The notes: generated by a model not told the origin, from the letters alone. A stretch of DNA of 64,000 nt from Paraburkholderia flava (GCF_004359985.1 NZ_SMRO01000002.1:1189135-1253134), one strand, 5' to 3'. Numbered from the stretch's first letter, positions 26,673 through 36,124 are shown. Numbers and translations are program-made.

Positions 26673-27449
26673 TTAATCGAGTTGTGCGACGACCGGCGCG
26701 TGATCCGACGGTTGATCCCATTTGCGCGGCGTCTTGTCGATGTCGCAGAACGTGCAGCTCGCGACGAGCGGCTGCGACAGCAGGATGTGATCGATACGTA
26801 CCCCCGCGTTGCGGCGGAACGCGAGCATCCGGTAGTCCCACCACGAGAAGGTTTTCTCGGGCTGATCGAACAGACGGAACGCGTCGACGAGGCCCAGCGC
26901 GATGAGCCCCGTGAATGCGGCGCGCTCTTCCGGCGAAACCAGATTCTGTCCTTCCCATGCCTTGGGATCGTGCACGTCGCGATCGTCCGGTGCGATGTTG
27001 TAGTCGCCGAGCAGCGCGAGCTTCGGATACGCGACGAGTTCTTTTTCGAGCCACGCGTGCAGCGCTGCGAGCCAGCTCAGCTTGTACGCGAATTTCTCGG
27101 TGCCGGGCGCCTGACCGTTCGGGAAATACGCGGAGATCACGCGCACACCGTCGATCGTCGCAGCGATCACGCGCTGCTGCGGATCCTCGAAGCCCGGGAT
27201 GTTGCGTAGGACCGTGACGTCGTCCACGTTGAGCCCGTCGCGCACGAGAATGGCGACGCCGTTATAGGTCTTCTGTCCCGCGAACCAGCTGCGGTAACCC
27301 TTCGCTTCGAACTCGGCGCGCGGAAATTTCTCGTCGGGCATCTTGAGCTCTTGCAGGCACAGCACATCGGTCTGACTGGTTTCGAGCCAGTCGATCACGT
27401 GCTGCTGACGGACCTTGAGCGAATTCACGTTCCACGTGGCTAACTTCAT
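26673..27449 (-). CDS. xthA: Exodeoxyribonuclease III
   Basis: The protein has 258 residues of the XthA/ExoIII endonuclease-exonuclease-phosphatase fold. It starts with MKLATWNVNSLKVR and has the metal ligand in LQELKMPD, then NGVAILVRDG, GDYNIAPDDRDVHD, RIDHILLS and the final PSDHAPV. It cuts DNA at abasic sites and degrades 3' ends in base-excision repair. The ATG at 27449 is chosen because the family begins directly with this strand; the frame extends upstream without similarity. It is a single gene next to the initiator tRNA. Confidence 0.95.
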   Translation of the reverse strand: MKLATWNVNSLKVRQQHVIDWLETSQTDVLCLQELKMPDEKFPRAEFEAKGYRSWFAGQKTYNGVAILVRDGLNVDDVTVLRNIPGFEDPQQRVIAATIDGVRVISAYFPNGQAPGTEKFAYKLSWLAALHAWLEKELVAYPKLALLGDYNIAPDDRDVHDPKAWEGQNLVSPEERAAFTGLIALGLVDAFRLFDQPEKTFSWWDYRMLAFRRNAGVRIDHILLSQPLVASCTFCDIDKTPRKWDQPSDHAPVVAQLD

Positions 27450-27601
27450 CGGTGTTTCCCGGTTGAATCTGGTTGCATGAATCTTACCGCGAACCTCGGG
27501 TGTTGCCTGTGTGCAGTGCTCGTAGGCGAGTCGCTGAGCGTATCGATTCCGTGCGTTCGCGCGCGATCGTTCGGCGCACGAAAAATAATCGGCAGATTCG
27601 T

Positions 27602-27630
27602 TTGACGCATCCAGCATGCGTCAGTACAAT
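27602..27630 (+). promoter_or_regulatory. Promoter of the initiator tRNA gene
   Basis: TTGACG at 27602-27607 and TACAAT at 27625-27630 with a 17-base spacer. Transcription would start near 27637, just before the tRNA. The spacer contains the inverted repeat GACGCA / TGCGTC. Confidence 0.75.
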
Positions 27631-27643
27631 TCGCTTCCTCTGA

Positions 27644-27720
<77 letters not shown>

Positions 27721-27726
27721 CGCATT

Positions 27727-27766
27727 AAAAAAGCCCGTTTCGCTTATCACGCGATGCGGGCTTTTT
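27727..27766 (+). terminator. Terminator of the tRNA-fMet gene
   Basis: AAAAAAGCCCG and CGGGCTTTTT flank a 19-base loop, immediately after the tRNA. Confidence 0.85.
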
Positions 27767-27789
27767 CATTTGCGGTGCTCGATTCATCG

Positions 27790-28503
27790 CTAGCTGCTGC
27801 GTGCGCTGTCTTCATCGATCGCCCAGTTAACCGCCGCCTGCGCATGCAACGCCGTCGTGTCGAACACGGGCAGCGTCGAATCTTCCGGTTTGATCAACAA
27901 CGTGATCTCCGTGCACCCGAGTATCACCGCCTGCGCGCCGCGTGCGGCGAGGCGATCGATCACGCGCCGATACGTATCGCGCGATTGCGCGTCGATCGTG
28001 CCGTGGCACAACTCGTCGTAGATGATCCGGTGCACGTCGGCGCGTTCGTCGTCGTCGGGGATCACGGTGTCGAGTCCGTGACGTTCGCGCAGACGTCCCA
28101 CGTAGAACTGCTGTTCCATCGTATAGCGCGTACCGAGCAGGCCGACGCGTTCGATACCGGCCTCGCGCAACGCCGCGCCGGTCGGATCGGCGATGTGCAG
28201 GAAGGGCACATTGATCGCCTGCTCGATCGATTCATGGACGCGGTGCATCGTGTTGGTGGCGAGCATCACGAGATCGGCACCGCCGCGTTCGAGTTGTCGC
28301 GCCGCATCCGCCATCTGGCGGCCGAGCGATGCCCAGTCGCCGGCGCGCTGATCGGCTTCGATCTGCGCGAAATCCACCGTCACCATCACGCTGCGCGCGT
28401 TGTGATGACCACCGAGACGCGCTTTCGCGTAACGGTTCAGCAGCCGGTAATACTCGGCGGACGACTCCCAGCTCATTCCGCCGATCACTCCGATCGTTTT
28501 CAT
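27790..28503 (-). CDS. Aspartate/glutamate racemase family protein (YgeA type)
   Basis: The protein has 237 residues from ATG 28503. The glycine-rich start GVIGGMSWESSAEYY and the second active-site loop GCTEI are typical of the Asp/Glu racemase family. The first active-site loop reads LATNTMH, with Thr instead of the usual Cys, as in the YgeA group of broad-specificity amino acid racemases. The Cys in GCTEI would be the single catalytic thiol. It probably converts L- to D-amino acids for wall use or catabolism; the substrate is not predictable. The upstream open frame overlaps the dinB control region and is not part of the gene. Confidence 0.88.
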   Translation of the reverse strand: MKTIGVIGGMSWESSAEYYRLLNRYAKARLGGHHNARSVMVTVDFAQIEADQRAGDWASLGRQMADAARQLERGGADLVMLATNTMHRVHESIEQAINVPFLHIADPTGAALREAGIERVGLLGTRYTMEQQFYVGRLRERHGLDTVIPDDDERADVHRIIYDELCHGTIDAQSRDTYRRVIDRLAARGAQAVILGCTEITLLIKPEDSTLPVFDTTALHAQAAVNWAIDEDSARSS

Positions 28504-28640
28504 CCGCGCTTTCCTCTGTTTGCCCTGCGATGGGGTTGTCGGCCAGTATAGGACCCGTATGGCGCCGCACAGCGATACGGATCGTGCGCGCGCGGCCGAT
28601 ACGGATACGTCAAAAAAGCGCGGAAACCGGTGTCCGATTC

Positions 28641-28669
28641 TTGTAAAAACCCCTGTGTTTTTGTACAGT
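28641..28669 (+). promoter_or_regulatory. dinB promoter
   Basis: TTGTAA at 28641-28646 and TACAGT at 28664-28669 with a 17-base spacer. The start of transcription would be near 28676, only a few bases before the proposed TTG start codon. Confidence 0.6.
28653..28668. promoter_or_regulatory. LexA (SOS) box at dinB
   Basis: CTGTGTTTTTGTACAG fits CTG-N10-CAG with flanking bases as in the gamma/beta LexA consensus. It overlaps the -10 element, so LexA would block the promoter until DNA damage. Confidence 0.8.
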
Positions 28670-28678
28670 ATCGGCATC

Positions 28679-29833
28679 TTGGATACGCCCGATCCCGATT
28701 CCCGTCCGCATTCGTCTGAAGCGTCGCCGCCGCGCAAGATCATCCATTGCGACTGCGACTGCTTCTACGCGTCGGTCGAAATGCGCGACGACCCGTCGCT
28801 GCGCGGTCGCCCGCTCGCGGTCGGCGGCCGGCCCGAGCATCGCGGCGTCGTCGCGACCTGCAACTACGAGGCGCGTCGCTTTGGTGTGCATTCGGCGATG
28901 TCGTCGGCGCTCGCGATGCGCAAGTGTCCCGATCTGCTGATGATGCCGCCGTCGATGGAAAAGTACCGCATCGCGTCGCGGCAGATCATGGCGATCTATC
29001 GCGACTACACCGCCGACGTCGAACCGTTGTCGCTCGACGAAGCCTATCTCGACGTCACGCACATCACGCTCTGCAAGGGCAGTGCGACGCTGATGGCGAA
29101 AGAGATTCGCGAGCGCGTGCGCGAGACGGTCGGCGTGACGGTGTCGGCGGGTGTGGCACCGAACAAGTTCGTCGCGAAGATCGCGTCGGACTGGAACAAG
29201 CCGGATGGCCTTCATGTCGTGCGACCGCACGAGGTCGATGCGTTCGTTGCCGCGTTGCCGGTGCGCAAGATTTTCGGCGTCGGCAAGGTGACGGCGGCGC
29301 GGCTCGAAAAACTCGGGCTCGTGACGTGCGCGGATGTTCGCACGTGGTCGCTGATCGATCTGCATCAGCACTTCGGGGTGTTCGGTAAGCGGCTCTATGA
29401 GCTGTCGCGCGGCATTGACGTGCGGCCGGTTCGCGCGGACCAGGAGCGCAAGTCGGTGAGCGTCGAGACCACTTACGTCACTGATCTCACGACGCTCGAT
29501 GCGTGCGCCGACGAAGTGCGTCGACTCACCGCGATGCTCGACGAGCGCATCGAACGCGCGCAGGCAGGGCCGGCGATCCACAAGCTGTTCGTGAAAATCC
29601 GCTTCGCCGATTTTCAGCGGACGACGGTCGAATGCGTCGGCGATGCGACCGATGTGCCGACGCTGCTCGGCCTGCTCGAAAAAGGTTTTGCGCGTCGCAA
29701 TCAGCCGGTGCGGCTGCTCGGTGTCGGCGTGCGGCTCGAAGAGGACGATGCCGCGCAGCATGGCCAGTTTGTGTTGTTCGATGACAGCGACGAGGACGAT
29801 GAAGCCGGGCCCGACGAGGTTGCGTCGGTCTGA
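28679..29833 (+). CDS. dinB: DNA polymerase IV (Y-family, translesion)
   Basis: The protein has 384 residues from the proposed TTG at 28679. Palm catalytic residues are Asp25 (IIHCDCDCFYASVEM) and the Asp-Glu pair in PLSLDEAYLDVT. The fingers, helix-hairpin-helix (IFGVGKVTAARLEKLGL) and little-finger domain follow. No ATG lies early enough to keep the first catalytic Asp, so a TTG (28679 or 28661) or GTG (28655) must be used. 28679 agrees with the promoter and lacks a ribosome binding site, which suggests near-leaderless translation. The LexA box implies induction by DNA damage. The acidic tail lacks a clear terminal beta-clamp motif. Confidence 0.93.
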   Translation: MDTPDPDSRPHSSEASPPRKIIHCDCDCFYASVEMRDDPSLRGRPLAVGGRPEHRGVVATCNYEARRFGVHSAMSSALAMRKCPDLLMMPPSMEKYRIASRQIMAIYRDYTADVEPLSLDEAYLDVTHITLCKGSATLMAKEIRERVRETVGVTVSAGVAPNKFVAKIASDWNKPDGLHVVRPHEVDAFVAALPVRKIFGVGKVTAARLEKLGLVTCADVRTWSLIDLHQHFGVFGKRLYELSRGIDVRPVRADQERKSVSVETTYVTDLTTLDACADEVRRLTAMLDERIERAQAGPAIHKLFVKIRFADFQRTTVECVGDATDVPTLLGLLEKGFARRNQPVRLLGVGVRLEEDDAAQHGQFVLFDDSDEDDEAGPDEVASV

Positions 29834-29897
29834 TTCGCCGATTTCCCGCACGGCTTTCTGGTGCCGATAGAATCGGAACCAGTCACAGGAGACGCTC

Positions 29898-31187
29898 ATG
29901 GACCTGATCATCCGTCGCGCCGCATTGCCGCGCGGTACAGCGCGACACGAAGGACTCGTCGACATCGGCATCGACGCGGACCGCATCGTCGCGGTCGAGC
30001 CACATCTCGCGGCAACCGCAGCCGAAGAAATCGATGCGGCGGGTTCGCTCGTCACGCCGCCGTTCGTCGATCCGCATTTCCATATGGACGCGACGTTGTC
30101 GTACGGACTGCCGCGCGTGAACGCGTCGGGCACGCTGCTCGAAGGCATCGCGTTGTGGGGCGAACTGAAGCCGCAGCTGACGCAGGATGCGCTCGTCGAA
30201 CGTGCGTTGCAGTACTGCGATTGGGCCGTCGCGCGCGGGCTGCTCGCGATTCGCAGTCACGTCGACGTCTGCGATGAGCGGCTGCTCGCAGTCGAAGCGC
30301 TGCTCGAAGTGAAGCGTCGCGTCGCACCGTATCTCGATCTGCAACTGGTCGCGTTCCCGCAGGATGGTCTGCTGCGCAGTCCCGGCGCATTCGACAACCT
30401 GAAGCGTGCGATTGCGCTCGGCGTCGATGTGGTCGGCGGCATTCCGCATTTCGAACGCACGATGGCGGACGGCGCACAGTCGGTGCGGCTGCTGTGCGAG
30501 TTCGCGGCGGACAAGGGGCTACGCGTCGACATGCATTGCGACGAATCCGACGATCCGTTGTCGCGCCACATCGAAACGCTCGCTGCCGAAACGCATCGGC
30601 TCGGACTGCATGGTCGCGTCGCGGGTTCGCATCTGACGTCGATGCATTCGATGGACAACTACTACGTCAGCAAGCTGCTGCCGTTGATGCGCGAGGCTGG
30701 CGTCGCAGCGATCGCGAATCCGCTGATCAACATCACGCTGCAGGGCCGCTCCGATACCTATCCGAAACGGCGCGGCATGACGCGTGTGCCCGAGATGCTG
30801 GCCGCGGGCATCACAGTCGCGTTCGGCCACGACTGCGTGATGGACCCGTGGTACAGCCTCGGATCCGGCGACATGCTCGAGGTCGCGCACATGGGGCTGC
30901 ACGTCGCGCAGATGACGGGCGTCGACGCGATGCATGCGTGCTTCGACGCGGTGACGGTGAACGCGGCGCGCATCCTCGGGCTCGACGGCTACGGGATCGC
31001 GCCGGGCTGTGCGGCGGACTGCGTGGTGCTTGATGCGCGCGATCCGGTCGAGGCGATCCGTCTACGCGCAGCGCGGCTCGCGGTTGTACGGCGCGGCAAG
31101 GTGGTGAGCCGTGCGCCTGCGGCTCGTGCGGTGCTGTCGCTGGAAGGGCGGCCGTCCGAGGTCGATTTCCGGCTGCATCGCGAATAA
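29898..31187 (+). CDS. codA: Cytosine-deaminase-like amidohydrolase (CodA family)
   Basis: The protein has 429 residues (E. coli CodA 427). Metal and catalytic residues are kept: His60 and His62 in PHFHMD, the FPQDG glutamine, HCDE, GSHLTSMHS and Asp312 in FGHDCVMDPW. The strongest match is QGRSDTYPKRRG to MLEVAHMGLHV. The residue after the catalytic Asp is Cys313, where E. coli CodA has Asp314, a residue lining the pyrimidine C5 side. Substrate could therefore be cytosine, a C5-modified cytosine, isoguanine or another ring. There is no codB permease gene next to it. Start ATG 29898 with AGGAGA at 29887-29892. Confidence 0.82.
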   Translation: MDLIIRRAALPRGTARHEGLVDIGIDADRIVAVEPHLAATAAEEIDAAGSLVTPPFVDPHFHMDATLSYGLPRVNASGTLLEGIALWGELKPQLTQDALVERALQYCDWAVARGLLAIRSHVDVCDERLLAVEALLEVKRRVAPYLDLQLVAFPQDGLLRSPGAFDNLKRAIALGVDVVGGIPHFERTMADGAQSVRLLCEFAADKGLRVDMHCDESDDPLSRHIETLAAETHRLGLHGRVAGSHLTSMHSMDNYYVSKLLPLMREAGVAAIANPLINITLQGRSDTYPKRRGMTRVPEMLAAGITVAFGHDCVMDPWYSLGSGDMLEVAHMGLHVAQMTGVDAMHACFDAVTVNAARILGLDGYGIAPGCAADCVVLDARDPVEAIRLRAARLAVVRRGKVVSRAPAARAVLSLEGRPSEVDFRLHRE

Positions 31188-31220
31188 AAAACCGGCGCCC
31201 GCACGAGGCGGAGCGCCGGT
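31185..31220 (-). terminator. Terminator of prlC
   Basis: On the minus strand ACCGGCGC, a 14-base loop and GCGCCGGT are followed by TTTTTT, 23 bases after the prlC stop. It overlaps the end of the codA-like gene. Confidence 0.85.
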
Positions 31221-31242
31221 CTGGTCAGACGATCGACAGCGT

Positions 31243-33345
31243 TCAGTTCGTCGCCGCAGGCGTCATCCCGTTGTGCCGCAGCAGCGCATCGATGTGCGGC
31301 TCGCGGCCACGGAACGCCTTGAACGATTCCATCGCGGGACGGCTGCCGCCCACTTCTAAAATCTCCTTGCGATAGCGCGTGCCGGTTGCCGCATCGAGCA
31401 CGCTGCCGTTCGACGCCTGCGCGGCTTCTTCGAACGCCGCATACGCATCGGCCGACAACACTTCCGCCCACTTGTAGCTGTAGTAGCCCGCCGCGTAACC
31501 GCCCGCGAAGATATGGCTGAACGTATTCGGCCAGCGCGAGAACGATGCCTGCGGCACGACGTGGAAGCGCTCGTTGATTTCGCGTGCAAGATCGTTCGCG
31601 CTCTTCGGGCCTGACGGATCGAAGTCGCCGTGCAGTTGCATGTCGAACATCGAGAACACGATCTGCCGCGCAGTGCCCAAACCGCTCTGGAAGTTCTTCG
31701 CCGCGAGCATCTTGTCGAACAGTTCGCGCGGCAGCGGTTTCGCGGTATCGACATGCGACGTCATGTCGGACAGCACGTCCCATTCCCAGCAGAAGTTTTC
31801 GAGGAACTGCGACGGCAGTTCGACCGCATCCCACTCGACACCGTTGAGCCCCGACACGCCAAGTTCCTCGACGCGCGTCAGCATGTGATGCAGGCCGTGT
31901 CCGGTTTCATGGAACAGCGTGATCACTTCGTCGTGCGTGAAGCACGCGGGTTTGCCGCCGACCGGCGCGGAGAAGTTGCACGTCAGGTAGGCGACCGGCG
32001 TCTGCACGGCGCCGTGCGCGAGCTTGTGACGCCCGCGCGCATCGTCCATCCATGCACCGCCGCGTTTGCCTTCGCGTGCGTAGAGGTCGAGATAGAACTG
32101 CGCGACGAGTCCGCCGTCCTGATTCTCGACGCGGAAGAAACGCACATCCGGATGCCACAGCGCGGCTTCGTCGCGACGGATGCGCACGCCGAACAGCGTC
32201 TCGATCACCTTGAACAGACCCTTCAGCACCGCGTCTTCGGGGAAGTACTGTTTGACCTCGTTCTCCGAGAACGCATAGCGGTTCTGACGCAGGCGCTCGG
32301 CGGCGAACGTCGTGTCCCACGGCTGCAGTTCGGTCATGCCGAGTTCGTCGGCGGCGAAGGCGCGCAGTTCCTGCCAGTCGCGTTCCGCATGCGGACGCGC
32401 GCGGTCGGCGAGGTCTTTGAGGAACGCCATCACCTGTTCCGGCGACTCCGCCATCTTCGGTGCAAGCGACACCTCGGCGAAGTTGCGGTAGCCGAGCATG
32501 TGCGCTTCTTCGGCACGCAGCGTCAACTGCTCGGCGAGGTTCGCGGTGTTGTCCCACTCGGGCTTGCCGCCGCCGTACGCGGCGCCGAGCTCCGACGCGC
32601 GCGTCACGTACGCGCGGTACATCGCTTCGCGCATCGCGCGGTTTTCCGAGTACTGCATCACGGGGAAGTACGACGGGAAGTGCAGCGTGAACTTCCAGCC
32701 TTCCTTGCCTTCGCGTTCCGCCGCTTCGCGCGCGGCCGCGATCACGTCTTCGGGCAGACCGGCGAGTTCGGCTTCGCTGGTTGCGATGTACGCGTACGCG
32801 TTGGTCGCGTCGAGCACGTGATCGGAGAATGCTTTCGACAACCCTGCCTGGCGCTCCTGCAATTCGGCGAAGTGGGGCTTCTGGTCTTCGGGCAGTTCGG
32901 CGCCGGACAGGCGGAAGTCGCGCAGCGCGTTATCGAGAATCTTGCGGCGCTCGCCGGTCAGCGACGAGAATTCGCCGCCTGCGGCAATCGCCTTGTACTT
33001 CTCGTACAGCGCGAGGTTTTGTCCGACGCTCGACCAGAACTCGGTCACGCGCGACAGATTCTCGCCGTACACCGCCCGCAGCTCCGGCGTATCGGCGACG
33101 GCGTTCAGATGGCCGATGACGCCCCACGCGCGCGACAGCGGTTCGGTCGCGTGCTCGACGGGCTCGACGACGTCGGCCCACGACGACGGCGTGGCGGGCG
33201 CACTGGCCCGCTCGACGGCGGCGCTCGCGTTGGCGAGCAGCACGTCGAGCGCGGGCGTCACGTGTTCGGGGCGGATGTCACCGAAGCGCGGCAGATCGGA
33301 GAAGTCGAGGAGCGGATTGTCGGATGTCGATTGGGTTTGGGACAT
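31243..33345 (-). CDS. prlC: Oligopeptidase A, M3 zinc metallopeptidase
   Basis: The protein has 700 residues. The zinc motif HETGH lies at His479-Glu480-His483, with the third ligand downstream in GLNGVEWDAVELPSQ. The start MSQTQSTSDNPLLDFSDLPRF matches oligopeptidase A. It degrades short peptides in the cytoplasm, including cleaved signal peptides. The start is ATG 33345; the frame remains open for another 150 codons upstream, but these are Arg-rich and unlike the family. It stands alone, convergent with the codA-like gene. Confidence 0.95.
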   Translation of the reverse strand: MSQTQSTSDNPLLDFSDLPRFGDIRPEHVTPALDVLLANASAAVERASAPATPSSWADVVEPVEHATEPLSRAWGVIGHLNAVADTPELRAVYGENLSRVTEFWSSVGQNLALYEKYKAIAAGGEFSSLTGERRKILDNALRDFRLSGAELPEDQKPHFAELQERQAGLSKAFSDHVLDATNAYAYIATSEAELAGLPEDVIAAAREAAEREGKEGWKFTLHFPSYFPVMQYSENRAMREAMYRAYVTRASELGAAYGGGKPEWDNTANLAEQLTLRAEEAHMLGYRNFAEVSLAPKMAESPEQVMAFLKDLADRARPHAERDWQELRAFAADELGMTELQPWDTTFAAERLRQNRYAFSENEVKQYFPEDAVLKGLFKVIETLFGVRIRRDEAALWHPDVRFFRVENQDGGLVAQFYLDLYAREGKRGGAWMDDARGRHKLAHGAVQTPVAYLTCNFSAPVGGKPACFTHDEVITLFHETGHGLHHMLTRVEELGVSGLNGVEWDAVELPSQFLENFCWEWDVLSDMTSHVDTAKPLPRELFDKMLAAKNFQSGLGTARQIVFSMFDMQLHGDFDPSGPKSANDLAREINERFHVVPQASFSRWPNTFSHIFAGGYAAGYYSYKWAEVLSADAYAAFEEAAQASNGSVLDAATGTRYRKEILEVGGSRPAMESFKAFRGREPHIDALLRHNGMTPAATN

Positions 33346-33736
33346 GGTGCTTCCTGTCTGACGCGAAAAAGGGGGCAGGCGAAATGGCGTGCTGCCGGCG
33401 AAACCGCCGCAGCGCCGGACCGGACCGCGTGGCCACGCCGATCGCCCGGGCCATGTGAACAGTATGGGGGCAGTGCGCGGCGATTCCAGTCCACCTACGG
33501 GACAAATTACCAGAACTTCGCGGCGAGGGCGCGGTGGAGGTTTTTTCTCGATTTTTTTCGGGCCGGTTTCGCGTCGCTCGTCGCGCCTGGGACATGCGCC
33601 GCGACTGTGGGCGAGCGCACCGTCATCGCCGGGCGTTTGCCGCATCGTGACGGGCATGCTTCGTCCAGTGCCGCGACGTCCGCCGGCCTGCCTGTCCTTT
33701 TCTCTTTTCCTCTTCCGCACGGTCATTGTTATCGCG
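33346..33736. other. Gap between prlC and the acyltransferase gene
   Basis: 391 bases holding the two divergent promoters. No gene, repeat or clear operator was seen; the long Arg/Pro-rich frames across it are not credible. Confidence 0.5.
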
Positions 33737-34861
33737 ATGAATCTGCTTTCGCATTCGCTGTCGCGCAACGGGAACAATTTCGGCCTCGTGCGTCTGATTG
33801 CCGCCATCTCGGTGGTCTATTACCACGCGTTCCTGATCCAGTTGCCCGACGGCACCAGCGATCCGGTCGGGACCGCGCTCGGGTTCGACGGCTCGGGCCC
33901 TTTCGGTGTGTACGCGTTCTTCTTGCTGAGCGGCATGCTGGTGACCGCGAGCTTCGCGCGTCAGCGCTCGGCGCCGCGCTTCATAGCGCTGCGGGTCGCG
34001 CGTCTGTGGCCGGCGGTTGCGGTCGGCTCACTATTCGCGGTGTTCGCGATCGGGCCGCTGTTCACGACGCTGCCGCTGTCCGCGTATTTCCATCTGCACG
34101 CGACGTGGGCCAATCTCGACAACTTCTCGACGCTCGTGCTGAAGCGCGGCTGGGTGCTGCCCGGCGTGTTCGAGCACAACCGCTTCGGTCCCGACGTCAG
34201 CGCGCCGCTGTGGACGCTGCCGCTCGAAGTCCGCTGCTATCTGATCGTGCTCGCGACGGGAATGGTCGGACTGCTGTCGACGAATCGCGGAATCGTCGCG
34301 GCGGCGCTCATCGGGCTCGTCGCGTTCGGGCTGCATGTCCACGTCGATCCGTTGCAGATCGGGCTGCGCGATTTCGCCGATAAACCCGGCGGCTACTCGT
34401 TCTGGCCGGAACCGTTCTTCATGCTGGGGATGCTGCTGTACGGGCTGCGCGAATACGTGCGGATCGACGGCATGGCGGCGCTCGCGCTGTTCGGACTGTA
34501 CTTCGCGTTCCACGATACGGCGGCTGCGCAGCCGCTGTTCTATCTGGCGTTCGCGTATGGCGTGCTGTGGGCCGGCACGACGCCGTGGCTGCGTCGCTGG
34601 GTGCCGCGTAACGACTACTCGTACGGGATCTATCTGTATGGATTCGCGATCCAGCAGTGTGTCGCCGCGGTGGCGCCGAAGCTGGATCATCTGACTGGGC
34701 TGCTGATCGCGTCGCCGGCGATTCTGCTGTGCGCGGCGCTGTCGTGGCATTTTGTCGAGCGGCCCGCGTTGCACTGGTGCCGGCGACGCATTGCGCGTGC
34801 GCCGGGGACATCTGGCCGCTCGTCGGGCGCCGACGATACTAACGTCGAGCCGGCGAACTGA
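33737..34861 (+). CDS. Membrane acyltransferase, acyltransferase-3 (OafA/OatA-like) family
   Basis: The protein has 374 residues from ATG 33737, with about ten membrane segments. The family's catalytic His is in ISVVYYHAFLI near residues 25-35, followed by FFLLSGMLVTASF and a conserved Arg-rich loop (RFIALRVARLWPAV). Such enzymes O-acylate sugars of lipopolysaccharide, exopolysaccharide or peptidoglycan, or modify small molecules. No glycan gene is adjacent. The C-terminal HFVERPALHW end is typical. Upstream in-frame codons are unlikely to be translated. Confidence 0.88.
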   Translation: MNLLSHSLSRNGNNFGLVRLIAAISVVYYHAFLIQLPDGTSDPVGTALGFDGSGPFGVYAFFLLSGMLVTASFARQRSAPRFIALRVARLWPAVAVGSLFAVFAIGPLFTTLPLSAYFHLHATWANLDNFSTLVLKRGWVLPGVFEHNRFGPDVSAPLWTLPLEVRCYLIVLATGMVGLLSTNRGIVAAALIGLVAFGLHVHVDPLQIGLRDFADKPGGYSFWPEPFFMLGMLLYGLREYVRIDGMAALALFGLYFAFHDTAAAQPLFYLAFAYGVLWAGTTPWLRRWVPRNDYSYGIYLYGFAIQQCVAAVAPKLDHLTGLLIASPAILLCAALSWHFVERPALHWCRRRIARAPGTSGRSSGADDTNVEPAN

Positions 34862-34910
34862 AATTGACGCAGAAGCAGGAGCGCGCGGACAGAAGCGCGC
34901 GCGTCACTCT

Positions 34911-35768
34911 TTAAGCGCGACTCGCCGCGCGTTCAGCAGCTTCAATCGTGTTGACGAGCAGCATCGTGATCGTCATCGGACCGACGCCGCCCGGCACCGG
35001 AGTGATGTAGCCGGCCACTTCCTTGACGCCCGCGAAGTCGACGTCGCCGCAGAGCTTGCCTGCGTCGTCGCGATTCATGCCGACGTCGATCACCGTCGCG
35101 CCCGGCTTCACCATATCGGCGGTCAGAATGTTGCGCTTGCCGACGGCCGCGACGATCACGTCGGCGGTGCGTGTGTGCGCGGCGAGATCACGGGTCTTGC
35201 TATGGCAGATCGTGACCGTCGCGCCTGCTTCGAGCAGCATCAGCGCGACCGGCTTGCCGACGATGTTCGAGCGCCCGATCACAACCGCGTTCGCACCGGC
35301 GAGCGAGATACCGTACGCGTCGAACATCTTCATCACGCCGTACGGCGTGCACGGACGGAATAGCGGCTTGCCGGTCATCAGCGCGCCTGCATTGGCGACG
35401 TGAAAGCCGTCGACGTCCTTCTCCGGTGCGATCGCTTCGATCACCTTGTGGCTGTCGATATGCGGCGGCAGCGGCAACTGCACAAGAATCCCGTGGATCT
35501 CCGGCGACTGGTTCAACGCATCGATGCGCGCGAGCAGGTCGGCTTCGGAAAGCGTCGCGGGATAGCGGTCATACGATGAGAACAGTCCGTTGTCTTCGCA
35601 GGCCTTCACCTTGTTGCGGACGTACACCTCGCTCGCCGGATTGTCGCCGACCAGAACGACCGCGAGGCCGGGGCGATGGCCGCGGGCCGTCAGCGCAGCG
35701 GCGCGTGTCGCGACATCGGTGCGCAGGGTCTTGGAAAGGGCGATGCCGTCGATCAGTTTGGCTGTCAT
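34911..35768 (-). CDS. folD: Methylenetetrahydrofolate dehydrogenase / cyclohydrolase
   Basis: The protein has 285 residues, the standard bifunctional FolD length. Motifs include [20 protein letters not shown], the [13 protein letters not shown] segment, the PCTPYG loop, [11 protein letters not shown] (NADP binding) and PGGVGPMT near the end. It interconverts methylene-, methenyl- and formyl-tetrahydrofolate for purine and methionine synthesis in the cytoplasm. It is convergent with the acyltransferase gene. Its upstream gap is shared with the end of the two-component operon. Confidence 0.96.
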   Translation of the reverse strand: MTAKLIDGIALSKTLRTDVATRAAALTARGHRPGLAVVLVGDNPASEVYVRNKVKACEDNGLFSSYDRYPATLSEADLLARIDALNQSPEIHGILVQLPLPPHIDSHKVIEAIAPEKDVDGFHVANAGALMTGKPLFRPCTPYGVMKMFDAYGISLAGANAVVIGRSNIVGKPVALMLLEAGATVTICHSKTRDLAAHTRTADVIVAAVGKRNILTADMVKPGATVIDVGMNRDDAGKLCGDVDFAGVKEVAGYITPVPGGVGPMTITMLLVNTIEAAERAASRA

Positions 35769-36124
35769 GGTCGGTCAGAGCGATAGAAATGCGGGCTGCA
35801 GGCAGGGCGAATGTGGTGGCGGTTTTCTGCAGGAACCTGGCGGGTCGGGAAAAGCGCGCGGCGCACAAACTGCGATGCGCCGGGATCGACATTATACCGT
35901 CGCGAGTGCGTGCGACGAGGGGAGCGGTGTGCGGGCGATGCTGCTGAAACGCCTGCCGCGCAAACGCACAAACAAAAAGGCCGGGCCACACAGGCCGGGC
36001 CTCTTCGACAGACAGGAAAGCGGCACACACGCATGCGTGCATGCACGAGCTCGGCGTCAATACGTTCGTCGTGGCGGCGTCCGATGCGACGGCGCCCGGC
36101 TTAACGATGGATGGATGCCTGCTA
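35769..36124. other. Gap between folD and the response regulator gene
   Basis: 356 bases with no gene. It holds the folD promoter region and the terminator at 35974-36002. Confidence 0.5.
35974..36002 (-). terminator. Terminator of the two-component operon
   Basis: Stem AGGCCCGGCC / GGCCCGGCCT on the minus strand with one mismatch, a 5-base loop, then TTTTT. It lies about 120 bases after the response regulator stop. Confidence 0.75.

Noticed and set aside
31630..34383. 917-codon plus-strand open frame opposite prlC
   Set aside because: Arg/His/Gln-rich translation antisense to a clear M3 peptidase; it has no domain and comes from high-GC codon bias.
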